Below the pieces are notes generated by a model. That model had not been told where the DNA came from and made no database searches. It saw only the letters and a program-made list of their open reading frames with translations. Below, piece after piece: positions 32,202 through 43,241 of a DNA stretch of 64,000 nucleotides. The stretch's first letter is position 1. Each line of letters starts with the position of its first letter. This DNA is from Pycnopodia helianthoides (Eukaryota; Echinodermata; Asteroidea; Forcipulatida; Asteriidae), in the NCBI GenBank assembly GCA_032158295.1, contig CM063247.1:9056675-9120674 (forward strand). Reading direction: 5' to 3'. The translations under genes were made by a program, and so were the position numbers.

Positions 32202-34162
32202 CTAAAAGGTGGCGGGGCCACGGAGTATTGTCATTATTATAATGTGCCGTTGTAAGGCAGATCGGGGGAAACCGTTTGAGGAGGAAAATCACATTAAACT
32301 AATTCTGCGCCAGCTGAAATCCGATGAACCCTTTGGGATCTGAAGAAATATAACCGTGACAATCAGATAGGTATATATTGACACCCCCCCCCCCCTCTTC
32401 ACACACAAACACACCCACACAAAGTAAGAAAATAAATAAAACATATGGGCATTGCGCCAGTCGTAACTCCTCACATAAACTTAGGAAATAGCTCGAATTT
32501 TACTCCGCAGAAATGCATGTCATTAAAATGATTCAAATATTTAATATAGTCTTTACCTAGTTTTCAAAATGGTTAATGGTTTGCAGTTGTTGATGGTGGT
32601 TGTAGTGGTTCTATTATTGACGTGCAGATTGCTGTCGTTGTTCATAGTTGTTTTTGTTGTTCATAGTTGTTTTTGTTGTTCATAGTTGTTTTTGTTGTTT
32701 ATTTCATGTTGCAACACTGCAGGTGGAAAGAAACTGTTACAATCTTCCCCTTAATAATCAATATCAGATTTGATAATAAAAAAAATTCTCTCTTTCAACA
32801 AACACCACTTTCACTTTTACGTCTGTCCCCACATGATGCCAACGGGGTTTTGGAGAAAGAAAGAATAACACAAATAACTAGACATTAAGGCGTTTGTCCT
32901 TTTGGCGAACAAAAAGCTGTTTGATTTGAGCAGCCTAATTTCTGATCATTTGTTGGTAGCACGAGGTAATATAACATTATGTATAATACACATTTTTTTA
33001 AAATGAATTAAAAACCCATAAAACACTTGAAAGTGTAAAAAAGGAAGACTTCGCCAGCAAGTGTTCCCTGCCCTTAAGCAGATAGATCCTCCGATCTGTC
33101 TTGACGATCACTCGAGCTTGATGAATCGAGCTTGATTGCTTAGCAACGTGTGATGTCACAATACAAGTTCACTCAGGCGATAGCTCAAATCCTCGCTGTG
33201 TAAGTTTGGGTGAGATACGCCCCAACCGGCAGAACATTGCAGGTCAAAGTTCAGAGTTATAACGCAAGATTATTGAAATGTATTCCGAGGTAATTGTTAT
33301 TGAGATGTGTATCAACACGAGAAGCTCCTGTGCTTGGTCTGAATACAAATATATAAGAAATTACTGTTCAGTGTTCAAAGCAACCAGTTACTGCATGTTT
33401 AATGATCACGAGTTCGACTATTCGGGCATTTTTTCACCGGTGGCGATACCAATATAGACGTAAAGAATTGTCCTCGATTCTGGAAGCTCCTTGTTTTATA
33501 CGGAACGTCATATAAAAGTAATTTATATTTATAGGACTTGACATTTTATTTAATTCTAATTGCAAATTCAGATAGCTACTTATTACATTAAAAATGTCCC
33601 TGTCAAAAACAAAATATAGAAAGTTAAAACCTTGTTGACATAGACCACAGCTGGGGTTTTTCCATTGACAATTACTGCGAAAATCCATTGATGCATTACA
33701 TACTATTTTTAACCTACACAAAAAAAACAGTAAGGTTAGAAGGCTAAAGTTACAGTTTAATTTGAATTATTTTTGAAAGCCGGTCGGTGTGTAGTTGCCT
33801 ATACCATAAAGGTACATCAATGGATGTACCCTGTCATTAGACGGTACCCCCTAAAATGCAAAGTTCGCTTTGTAGTTGCCAATCATTTGTCAAGTAAGGT
33901 ATAGAGATATCAATTGACGTGCCCATCAATCGCTCATGAAATGTGCCATTTGCGCTGTGTAGTTACACACCATACGCCAAGTGAAGGTCTGTTAAATACT
34001 AGGACTCTACCGATCATTGAACTTTTAAAAGTCATATTTCTCTTTATCGCTGTCCATAAGAACAACGGCATTACGAGCAAGGCCCTTCCCTTCGATCTCG
34101 AATTATTAATAACTCCGCCAGTCGAATACAAACACCCTTTTCCTCTTCGTCACTTTGGCGGG

Positions 34163-34196
<34 letters not shown>

Positions 34197-35189
34197 TTGT
34201 TAAAGTTGACTCTGTCTCTAACGTCAACACTACGGCGACCGAGCCTGTAGGCGAGATGGCCCCATCGCACCAATGAGATTAGTCAGTCGAAACCCTAGAG
34301 GTATACTTGATCTAATCGAATCTAACCAAAAAGGCACAGTGCCCGAATCAATCTTTTTGACTCTTTGCTGCCGATCCTAAATGAACAGCACTTCAGCAAT
34401 TGGTGAGTTGTGTTCAAATCTTCGAAATAAATTTATTGGAATTCTATCAATTGCGTTTCCCTCAATTCAATTTATCGCACGTTTGCTTGCTCGCCGTGGA
34501 CGTGGTGTGGCAATAATATCTGCACACACAAAACAATCTCGCGTTAATCGGAAATGCATTTTATTTTGCTAGTGACCAGTCAGTGCAGTGTTTGAATTTA
34601 GTGTCTACACAAATTTGCTGTTCAAAATAGATTGGCTAAAAAAAAACACGGGTTTTCCAAACCTCTACGGAACTTGTTGATGATTTACACCGAAGATTAA
34701 ACAAGTAGAGCGACTCGTCGCGCGTCATTTCATTTTGTAAAAGCTTCGGCTCCGAATGTCTTAAACTCAAACAAAACGTACTTTAAAGCAGAAGCATATG
34801 AACAATATTGGTAGTTGTCAAAGACCAGCAATCGCACTTTATGTGACCCACAAAATCCATGAAATACCCGGTAACAAATCCGTGACGATTAAAACACATT
34901 CCGTCACCTGACTCACACATAAAAATAGTGAGAGAAATTTTGTTTTAGGTTGTACTGTATCTCCTGGTCACGCGAGATATTTTACTAATTTTTATCAAAA
35001 ACTGTCTCATTTCAGGCGAAAATATTTCAAGGGAAGTTTTCCGCCATGCCGACCGACCTTTATACCATAAGTTATTTTCAAATAATATGTGAAACACTCA
35101 TTGTTTCAACCCCACCATTGTTGTGCGCACACTTTACACTTTAATAGAAGAACATGGCATCTAAAGGGACAAGCAACAGTTCAGCCTAC
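32202..35189. other. No gene; microsatellite-like blocks
   Basis: 32641-32700 is a three-unit, 19-bp tandem ('tcatagttgtttttgttgt'). 34158-34194 is a (TG)n array. 34780-35140 is a diverged family B MITE: 'tattggtagttgtcaaagac' on its left, 'cgaaaatatttcaaggg' inside, right end unclear. Elsewhere only chance frames are visible. Confidence 0.55.
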
Positions 35190-35258
35190 CTGATGTTTTT
35201 TTTCCCTCTAGTAAGATGTCCCAATCAAGCAGAGAATCCTTATCTTGAACAATCAAGC
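35190..35258 (-). CDS. Candidate internal exon, minus-strand gene
   Basis: On the minus strand a poly-T acceptor ending in cag (AG at 35260-35259) and donor CATCAG|GTAGGC (GT at 35189-35188) bound 69 nt. Only one frame is open: phase 1 in, phase 1 out, 22 codons ('LIVQDKDSLLDWDILLEG', then 'KKTS'). The two other frames hit stops within six codons. Both splice sites are good and the composition is protein-like. Family not recognised. Confidence 0.45.
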
Positions 35259-36409
35259 CTGAAAAAAAAAAATAAAAAAAAAACATGAAGATGGATGGAC
35301 AGTTCTAATTTCGTATAGTTATAAACAATGAGGTAAGGATGCTGCGTGTGATAACGACAAGGGCAAAGTGCATCTTGAAAATATCGTTTTTACTTTTTAG
35401 AAGGAAAAAAACCACTCGATAGTACAAAGTTAATCGAAAATTGATAGGGTAGTTGTCGAGGGAAAATCAAGTAATGCAAAGTAGAACTATAAGTAAATGC
35501 AACTGTTTTACATTATCTAAACTTTCATAGCGAGAGGCATATTGTGAGTAACGCCAAACGCTGTTGGGCTTCGTAATTAGAAGTGATTTTAAAACAAAAA
35601 TAATTATTGACTTTAGGAAAAATATGAACTGTAAAAATAGTCAACGGAATAGCAATTAATTGTTCATTAGAAGACTTCTCTCGTATGAAAGAAATCACCT
35701 CTCTGCTGATTTAAAAATCCAGATGTACCAATTAGTATATATTTGTGACCTGATCTATCGAAATGAGGAATGTGTCAGACAGAACGTATTGCGTGTAATG
35801 TGCATGTAAAGTTGGTCACAATCGAACATCATGAAAAAACACTACAAAAAACGATTCCGCGATTTCGGTGGAATTAGGTTAAATAAAACTTGACCTTTCT
35901 TGTCGTGGTCTTACCTTTAATTGAAAAGATGAATAAATCCACAAAAAGTACGTTTTCTTGAGCATGTTTGTACGCAATTGATTCTCTTTAAAGTTAGTTA
36001 AAACGAGTATCTATACAAACACGTCGTAAAAAAAATGGAAGGGCCTTGTCTTGTAGACTTTCTTCATTTCCCGATAACTTCGGACCGGAATAAGCTAACG
36101 AAAGAATAATGGTATTGCTGGAAAGCCAGTGAGTTACTTGTTAACACGGTATGCACAACTCAATTTTATTAAGGGGTCGATATATTCCTCATTTCGACAG
36201 ATTGGGTCACATTTATCAAAATTGCAAAAAAGAAAATACATACAGAACACTTCTAGTTCACAATGTCGTTTTCAATTAAAATGAAACAAGAATTGATAAT
36301 TCATCTAAACAGCAAATAGTCATCTACCTTATTGATTTTTAGGACGCTGTGATTTGTTTCCCTTTTTTCACAATATTATATTCCCCGTTTTAAGGTCTTG
36401 ATCAACTTT
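35259..36409. other. No gene; putative intron
   Basis: AT-rich, no repeat or exon recognised. Confidence 0.45.
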
Positions 36410-36660
36410 TTGGATGAACAAAGAAAAATCGACTTGAACGGAATTTGAGCCTGCAACGTCCGGAATAGCGTAACGGCGCTCTAACTGGGCTATCTAGCCC
36501 TAATGTTGACAGTTTCCCTTCAAGTCAATATCTTTGTTCGGGGTGCCAGTCAGAAGCCAACCTTAAACTACAGTATACCCAAGGATCACACCCAAGTCTA
36601 AGATACAATATGGAAAGCGGCAGTACAGGGATCATCTTATAGGGACTGTTATAAATGTCT
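36410..36660 (-). repeat. tRNA-like dispersed element, copy 1
   Basis: On the minus strand 'agggctagatagcccagtta' (D-arm/A-box region) and 'ggctcaaattcc' (B-box-like) occur in tRNA order. About 130 bp of conserved sequence lies upstream of the tRNA-like part ('acttgggtgtgatccttggg', 'gttggcttctgactgg'). No acceptor stem can form, so it is not a functional tRNA. Related copies are at 50732 and 59190. Confidence 0.7.
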
Positions 36661-36818
36661 CTAAGTTTCATGATTTTTTTTTTGCGAGATTCGAAGTACT
36701 TGAGCACGGGTTAAAACCCTTAAATGTGTTACATCCCTTGAGTATACGCAAATGTTGGGTAGGTGACTGTTCCACACAATCCAACATATATTATAAATGT
36801 TTTCTGTGCATTTACAAT

Positions 36819-36825
<7 letters not shown>

Positions 36826-36904
<79 letters not shown>
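36826..36904. repeat. (AT)n microsatellite, about 36 units
   Basis: Uninterrupted AT dinucleotide array followed by 'ataatatataatga' and a C-run. Such arrays extrude cruciforms and are often mis-sized in assemblies. Confidence 0.97.
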
Positions 36905-38328
36905 ATGACCCCCCCCCCGCCTCTTAGATTGTTGAATGGTCTATTTAGGATGTCAGGAATTTGAGTCCACAGGTCTTACACTTTGGAGATTATGCTATTT
37001 GATCATGTGTGGAGAACATCTTCCACCTCCTCCTCAGTAAAGGGGTTTTAAGGACAATAATAATGAGCTTGTTCAACACTGTTTCCAGAGAGAAAAATGT
37101 TTTGTTGTTATCTGTGACGTAAGGAGTCTTGATTTCAGAATGTAAGACAAATTAAACAGAAGAACTTTCCCCCTTTTTGTGTTTCTTTTTTGGTACCCTT
37201 TTTTTCTTCAATCCATTCATATTCTCAATGACAGAGTCATTTTTCAATTTTACGAAGCCATTGCCAGGACGATCTACATTGCTACTTATCCATTTACTAA
37301 ATCATGCTCGTAACTAATGACGTAACTAATGACAAAACCAATGAAGGTAAATTAAACGGTGTAAACACTGCCGATGTATGCATAAGTACGGGTGTCATGG
37401 CAACATACATTACGGGATATGCATTATACCCTTCATCAATATGAAAGCATATTAAACAAATAATGGATGTTTATGTGTGCAACGGTGAAAACATTATCAC
37501 GAGTTGGAATATGGACTGTTCCATTCAACGAAGAGAAGCCGGGTAGAATGGAACGTTCCATCTTTCAACGAATGAAAACACTCTCTCCATATTAGCCACA
37601 CTATGCACAACTTTCACTTGTTTTGTTTTAGATGACTCTCAAATATCAGTTTGTCATTTTGATTTGAGAATGAGAGTAAAGGATAAACAAAATGAGCAAG
37701 GTTTATTATAGTCTGGAATCCACTGCGAGGTTGGTTTGTTTTGCTTTGTATACAGCATGGCATGCAAAAAATAGTATAAGTTATATATAACATTACAAAA
37801 AGAGGAGGGACCAAAATGCACGGTGAAAAGTACTAAGATACACGGTTTATGACGTTGGCTGTGGATTGGTTTGCTTACAGGTAATGGGTGCCACGTGACC
37901 TACAATCTTCCAATCAAATCACAAGGATTTACCCGGGTATTGCATATATTTATCAGATGCCATAAAAATCGTATTCCAAAATGAGAAGGTCCCGTTATAA
38001 CTTTTTTTTTATATAAACTTGCTTGGCTCTGACGTGACTGTTGACATGGAGATATACTTGTGTAAGCTATTACTACGCATCGATTCGGATGCATAAAAAA
38101 TAATAGATTATGCATTCATGAATTATGAAATACTCTCCACCGCTACACGTATTGACAGCTTGAAGTTTGAAGGACTCTTTCGCATTTAAATACCCTGCCA
38201 AAAGGCTCCCGTGTGATTAGCTCTCAGGTCTTCCGTGAATGGTTGTAATTCCCCAAATTACAATCGGTCGCATTAACGAGGTGATACTGTAAACGAGTCG
38301 AGGCTGCTCTTTCTTTGGTCAGGAATAC
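36905..38328. other. No gene recognised
   Basis: No exon or repeat recognised apart from a short T-run. A fair plus-strand acceptor at about 37232 precedes 26 open codons without a donor. Confidence 0.45.
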
Positions 38329-38372
38329 CTTCCTGTTGTGGGGCATAACAATTCTCAGTGCATACATCGCGT
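38329..38372 (-). CDS. Weak candidate microexon, minus strand
   Basis: Minus-strand tract 'cctcccttttctgtaaaata' then 'atcag' (AG at 38374-38373) and donor AGGAAG|GTATTC bound 44 nt, phase 2 in and phase 1 out. It encodes 'RDVCTENCYAPQQE'. The exit phase fits 35190-35258. The tract is set back from the AG and the exon is tiny, so this is speculative. Confidence 0.18.
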
Positions 38373-39647
38373 CTGATTATTTTACAGAAAAGGGAGGAGG
38401 GGGGGGCTGTCACATCAATAGATTAAAGGGGGAGGTGCGTAAGGATAATTGGGCTCACAAGATTACCCGATGAAGATTGCGCAGAGTGACCTTGCGGTTG
38501 GAACCAGTGTCCTTTCGATCACGGATTGCTACTAATGCCTACTACATCCACAAATCAGACGCATTTCCAACTCATTGCTAACATAGTTTCCATCGGGGTA
38601 ATATGAAATTGTAACAATACAGGTGTGTTTTTTTTTTGTATATATATATAATGAGCTATTATAAAATATTGATGTATCCAAAATGGTCACCCGTCACATT
38701 TTATCATGTCGGAGATGATGATCCTACCCCCCCCCAAACACACACACACACACAAAATATATATAAATATATAATAATATACAAATAAATAAATGTTTAT
38801 CACTTTTTACACTAGAGTGTGAAGATCAAGGAAGCTTTGAATGCAAACATTACCCGTACAGCATGATGGATGAGTATTGACTCGCGGTTAAATGCTGGCG
38901 AAGCTAGAGAAGCGGACGAACGCCGCAATATTGGCGCCTGGCACTGTGCCTTTCTCCCCCAGCACTAACAAGCTGCACATGCAACCCACATTCTTTCCAA
39001 TAATCATCTACGCAAATGTGTATTTTGACATACACAAAGAAAACGTGTCACTTCTGTTAATCCATTTGGATGAATGTGGCGATTTTTGAAGTTTGACAAT
39101 ATGGAGAGAAAAAACAAGTCATAAAAGCCGACTGTCATGTATTTCTCTTCCACGCTCATACGTTTTTACTCCTTGATGAAAGTTCCAAAGTTAATTTTAA
39201 CAGATGATATTTCACGTGTGTCCAAAACTGTTATCATTATTTGTTTGTGGATATTTTCATGTGTTTTTTTTACTGAGGGAGATTTAATTTGAGTTACAAG
39301 AAGAGAGCCATCAATCGAATTTACATTGTCACCGGCCCGGGGTAAATGAACGCGCGGTTATAGTCTAGAAGATTATCTCGAGGTTTGCAAACGACGCGAC
39401 GGGGGAAAAAAAAAAACCTCGAGGGTGGAATGGGCGATGAGTTTTGAATATCAGTCAAACAACATCCATGTATTGAGGGGAGCTTTGTGGTAAGCTCGGT
39501 TCGGTGACATAACACGGGGAAATAAGGTAGATGATTATTTGTTTTCCTTTTGAAAGACCTGCAAAGAGTGCATTTTGCTAAAAATCCACTAAGTTTCTAA
39601 GACTAAATACCGTGGCAATTAGCTTTGCAAAATCTAACTCTACCAAT
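38373..39647. other. No gene; short AT and CA arrays
   Basis: 38625-38655 is T/AT-rich, and 38735-38800 holds CA and ATA arrays. A short minus-strand frame near 39360 after 'ataatcttctag' was not convincing. Confidence 0.5.
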
Positions 39648-39950
39648 TTAAAGGAAGGGTCATAGATTGGTAAATACTCCAAAAATATTTAGCATTAAAA
39701 CCTGTTGATAGTATAAAGCTTTTGGGGGGGGGAAGAATTCCCTTCGAAAAACGATATGGTTTTGATAAATGTCAATCCAAAACATTTCGAATCTGAGAAA
39801 CAATTAATTTCTCAGATTTCCGAGGGTTGGTTTTCGTTCGGCGAATGCGGCCAGATATGCGGTTGGTACCCGCTGTCACCTCACTACATGTGGATAGATT
39901 CGACGTAACAGTTTTGGGGCTGTTTTCTCAGCAAGTAGATACTGTATTCA
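39648..39950 (+). mobile_element. MITE family C, copy 1 (3' truncated)
   Basis: Begins at TTAA (39648-39651) with 'aggaagggtcatagattggt'. It shares 'gcggttggtacccgctgtca', 'ctgttttctcagcaagtaga' and 'tactgtattcacc' with the reverse complement of 56399-56792. Similarity fades near 39950 and no right terminus is found. Confidence 0.75.
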
Positions 39951-41900
39951 CCAAAAACTATTCACCTAACTTTTATTCTATCTTTCGCTATAATTTTGCC
40001 TATGAATCAGCATTACGTTGACTCTAACTGATATATGACCCTACCTTTAATCCAACAACACCAAATGAACTTCCCTTTACTAATAATGCGGTTTATAGTG
40101 TTCCCTCCCTCATGTTCTTATTTAGCATATGACTCCTTCTTCTTAAAACCCACTTCGCTCGTCCCCAGCGCCTTGCCACAAAACCAAAGGCGCTGGGATG
40201 GGCAAACGTATCGTTAACGTTAATGCTCAGTCCCATGCTCAGTCCCATCATGCATCACACTCACACTGCAAGCACTGCACGCATGACGTACTTCCTGAAC
40301 AAGAATCTGTGCAAGCTGATTAGCCCATCCCAGCGGTCCTGGATAGGCCGCTGGGGCCGAGCGAAAAAAACACACTAGATTTTCGAGACACAAACCCTCG
40401 ACAAACTCTGTTTGCTAAATGTTCCTAAACGGCTCTGACCTCTTCGTTTTGTTACGGAAAAGATGCAGTCTCCCTGTTCACCAAAAGCAAATTTGCGAAT
40501 TTAATCAACATACTGGAAGTTTTTACGGATGGTAATGATGTTATTTTAAGAGCCATGTATTTATAGCGCTGATTTGGGTCGACCTTGTATATTGTTTCTG
40601 AATAAGCACTTTGCATGCTTCTTCGAAAACATGTAAATGTTCAGGGCACTGCTGAATGAAGGGGTAACTGACGAGTAAAGTCATTGACTTTTTTAGTTTA
40701 CTATAAGTGGCATATCTTGAGTATTAGTTAGTTACGGTGAATGCTATGGTTAAGATTACTCACAAGTTACGTTTGCAAGATCATTCCTTCAGGAAGTTGA
40801 TTGAAAGGTAAAGATTATTGACAAGTTTAGTGTAAGTTACTGACATGATAGGTCGACTGGTCAATGGCCTTATGTCCCTCCGGGGACGAAGAGTGTGGGT
40901 AGATATAGGGTGACTGGTATTTAAAGTTCACTAACCAGTTGACGCTTTTGGGAAAGACAACAGTAATGACCATGTGTAAGGTTAATAAACTCGCAATAAC
41001 TGGATCAGCGTCATCGTTACTACAGCCATGAGTATGACTCTAAACAAGAAGCTTCCCCCATCAGAATCCTTGCCCCGCCTCCCCTCCGTCTCTCCCCACT
41101 CCAAATGAGATTGAAAAAATTCACAACTGAATGGTTCTGTGTAAATAGTCCGCAACCCCCACAAAATAAAAAAACAATTAAAATATATAAGTAAATAGAT
41201 ATGTTTTGAAATAAATAAATGTAGAATGAAAATAGATTTTAAAATATTAACAATAATACTAGTAATATTTTTTTTTAATAAATAATGTATTCACACCCGC
41301 CGTCCCCCTCCCCCCCAACCATTTTTTGTCAATGAAAATGTCTAGTGTCGCCACTGCAAACACGACAGTGTACATCTTTGTTTCAATTAAACAGCCAGCC
41401 TTTTAAACAAAACGACAGCAGACAGTGAGTTTTCAATTTTTGAATTCGGCAAACTTAAACAGGCTTAACTATTTTGGGGAACGTGATTTAGGTAGTATAG
41501 GTTTTAAACGAATGTTCTTAAATTCCGGTATTCATCATGGAATTGTACTCATTTGTTATTATTATTTTTTATTTAATTTTTTTCAATCTCAATGCACGAT
41601 ACACTAAGTTTTGTATTTTGTATTTTTTTTTTTTTTTTGGGGGGGGACACACAATACTTCTCCAAAGATGAGGTTTGGTGGAATGTTCACGTGCGCGTTT
41701 GGCCGTTAATCTGAGTCCTGCACATTATTTGGTCCGCGCTCATAACGAAGTTTCGAACGTAACCGGAAAATTTGGTTTCAAGAAAACTGAGCGTATAAGT
41801 TCGATCGGCATTCTGCCATTCATAAGTCATTATGGAAAACATGTATTGGGGGTCAATTCTCGCAAAAAAAAAATGAACGGTAATGTCATTTTGTTTTCGT

Positions 41901-41933
<33 letters not shown>

Positions 41934-43212
41934 GGGGGGGGGTTTAGCCACAAGCCTTTTTCAGTGCGTACTACCTTCTGTTATTGGGGGAAAAGTACTT
42001 TGTGTGTCTTAAAGAACCCGTAGAGCTCCACGTCATTCTTCCAGCAGGCATATGACTTCTTGGAGGGTTTCTGCATTCCAGGCAGAGAGACAAAATGTAG
42101 GCCATTTGGAAGTCACTGGCCTTTGATATATGCATTGACAAAACGGATCACAAACTGACACATGTCTTTATAAAGGGGGAAGGGAGAGCGGCTTTACCAG
42201 GAAATCCCATCTAATTTCCGATTGACTTCTCACATTTAAAAAGCCTTCTTCTGACGTCTTACCCTCCTCATTATCTGGCGAGATTTATACATTTCTGCCT
42301 ACCTCTTGTGGGCTTAAGTGGCATCACAAAAAAGGTTTAAAAAACAGGAAAAAATACGCAGTTGTAAACCCCCCCCCCACCTCCTTAATCGACGGAGAGA
42401 GCCCCTCTAGTTTGAGAACTGATAGGGTGTCGTCATGTGATAAGCACCTGCTTGAAACGACTGCTTGTTTTTCTTTGGCATCTGATCTTTTTACTGTGGT
42501 GCTTAATAACTGAAAATAGAAGGCCTATGGTCAATTTTGGGCATAACTGTTATGCTGTGGGCGTCCCAGAAGCTCAAATAAATACTGAACCTCCATGGTG
42601 GGAGTTTCTATTTATTGCACGCAGACCCTTTCCCTCGACAGAATTGCTCTTTTTCTTGCTGCTATTTCCTCGAAGAGATTACGGCTTTAAAAGATATACT
42701 TCGATAGTCAGGTGAAATCATGGTAATTCCAGGTTTGGAACAACAAAGCAAATCAGTTCTACAAGCAATTGTGAGTTTATAGGACAAGTGTGCAGTTTAC
42801 TTGAATCCGTATGTCTTAGATTAAGTGTTAGTCACTGGACTTTCTTATTAGAAGAACATCCAAGAACATCAACATCTGCTTGTGTAAAGAATGACTTCAA
42901 ATGTTACTGCAATCCTTGCTACGCCTGCAATTTTTATGACGATGTAAACTGTGTACAAAATATAGGCATAACAGCTATATTTTATACAATAAAGATATGC
43001 AATCGTTCCCTATTTAAAAACATAAAACAACTTACAGCAAAACGGTCGTTTCTAACCGTTCTAAATGACAAGCTAACTTTCGCACAAAGTGAGAAAACCG
43101 ATAAGAGGATCAGAGAAAGTTCAGACAATAAAAAAAACTAAAAATAGAAATGATATGGCATTCATTCTTTCTGAGATACCGGTAGTCACAACATATAAAG
43201 CCTGTACTCATG
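39951..43212. other. No gene; homopolymer and spaced inverted repeat
   Basis: CGCTGGGATGGGC at 40191-40203 pairs with GCCCATCCCAGCG at 40323-40335, a 13-bp spaced inverted repeat. Poly(T)-G tracts lie at 41618-41646 and 41909-41942, and a C-run at about 42370. Frames up to 117 codons (42437-43141, plus strand) have no recognisable features. Confidence 0.5.
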
Positions 43213-43241
43213 AATTGGTAGCCTTCAAAAGGCTACCAATT
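43213..43241. repeat. Perfect 13-bp hairpin, 3-nt loop
   Basis: AATTGGTAGCCTT at 43213-43225 and AAGGCTACCAATT at 43229-43241 are exact reverse complements around the loop CAA. There is no T-run after it, as expected for a eukaryotic sequence. Confidence 0.85.

Noticed and set aside
42437..43141. Two plus-strand frames (92 and 117 codons)
   Set aside because: No acceptor or donor pairing and no recognisable residues.
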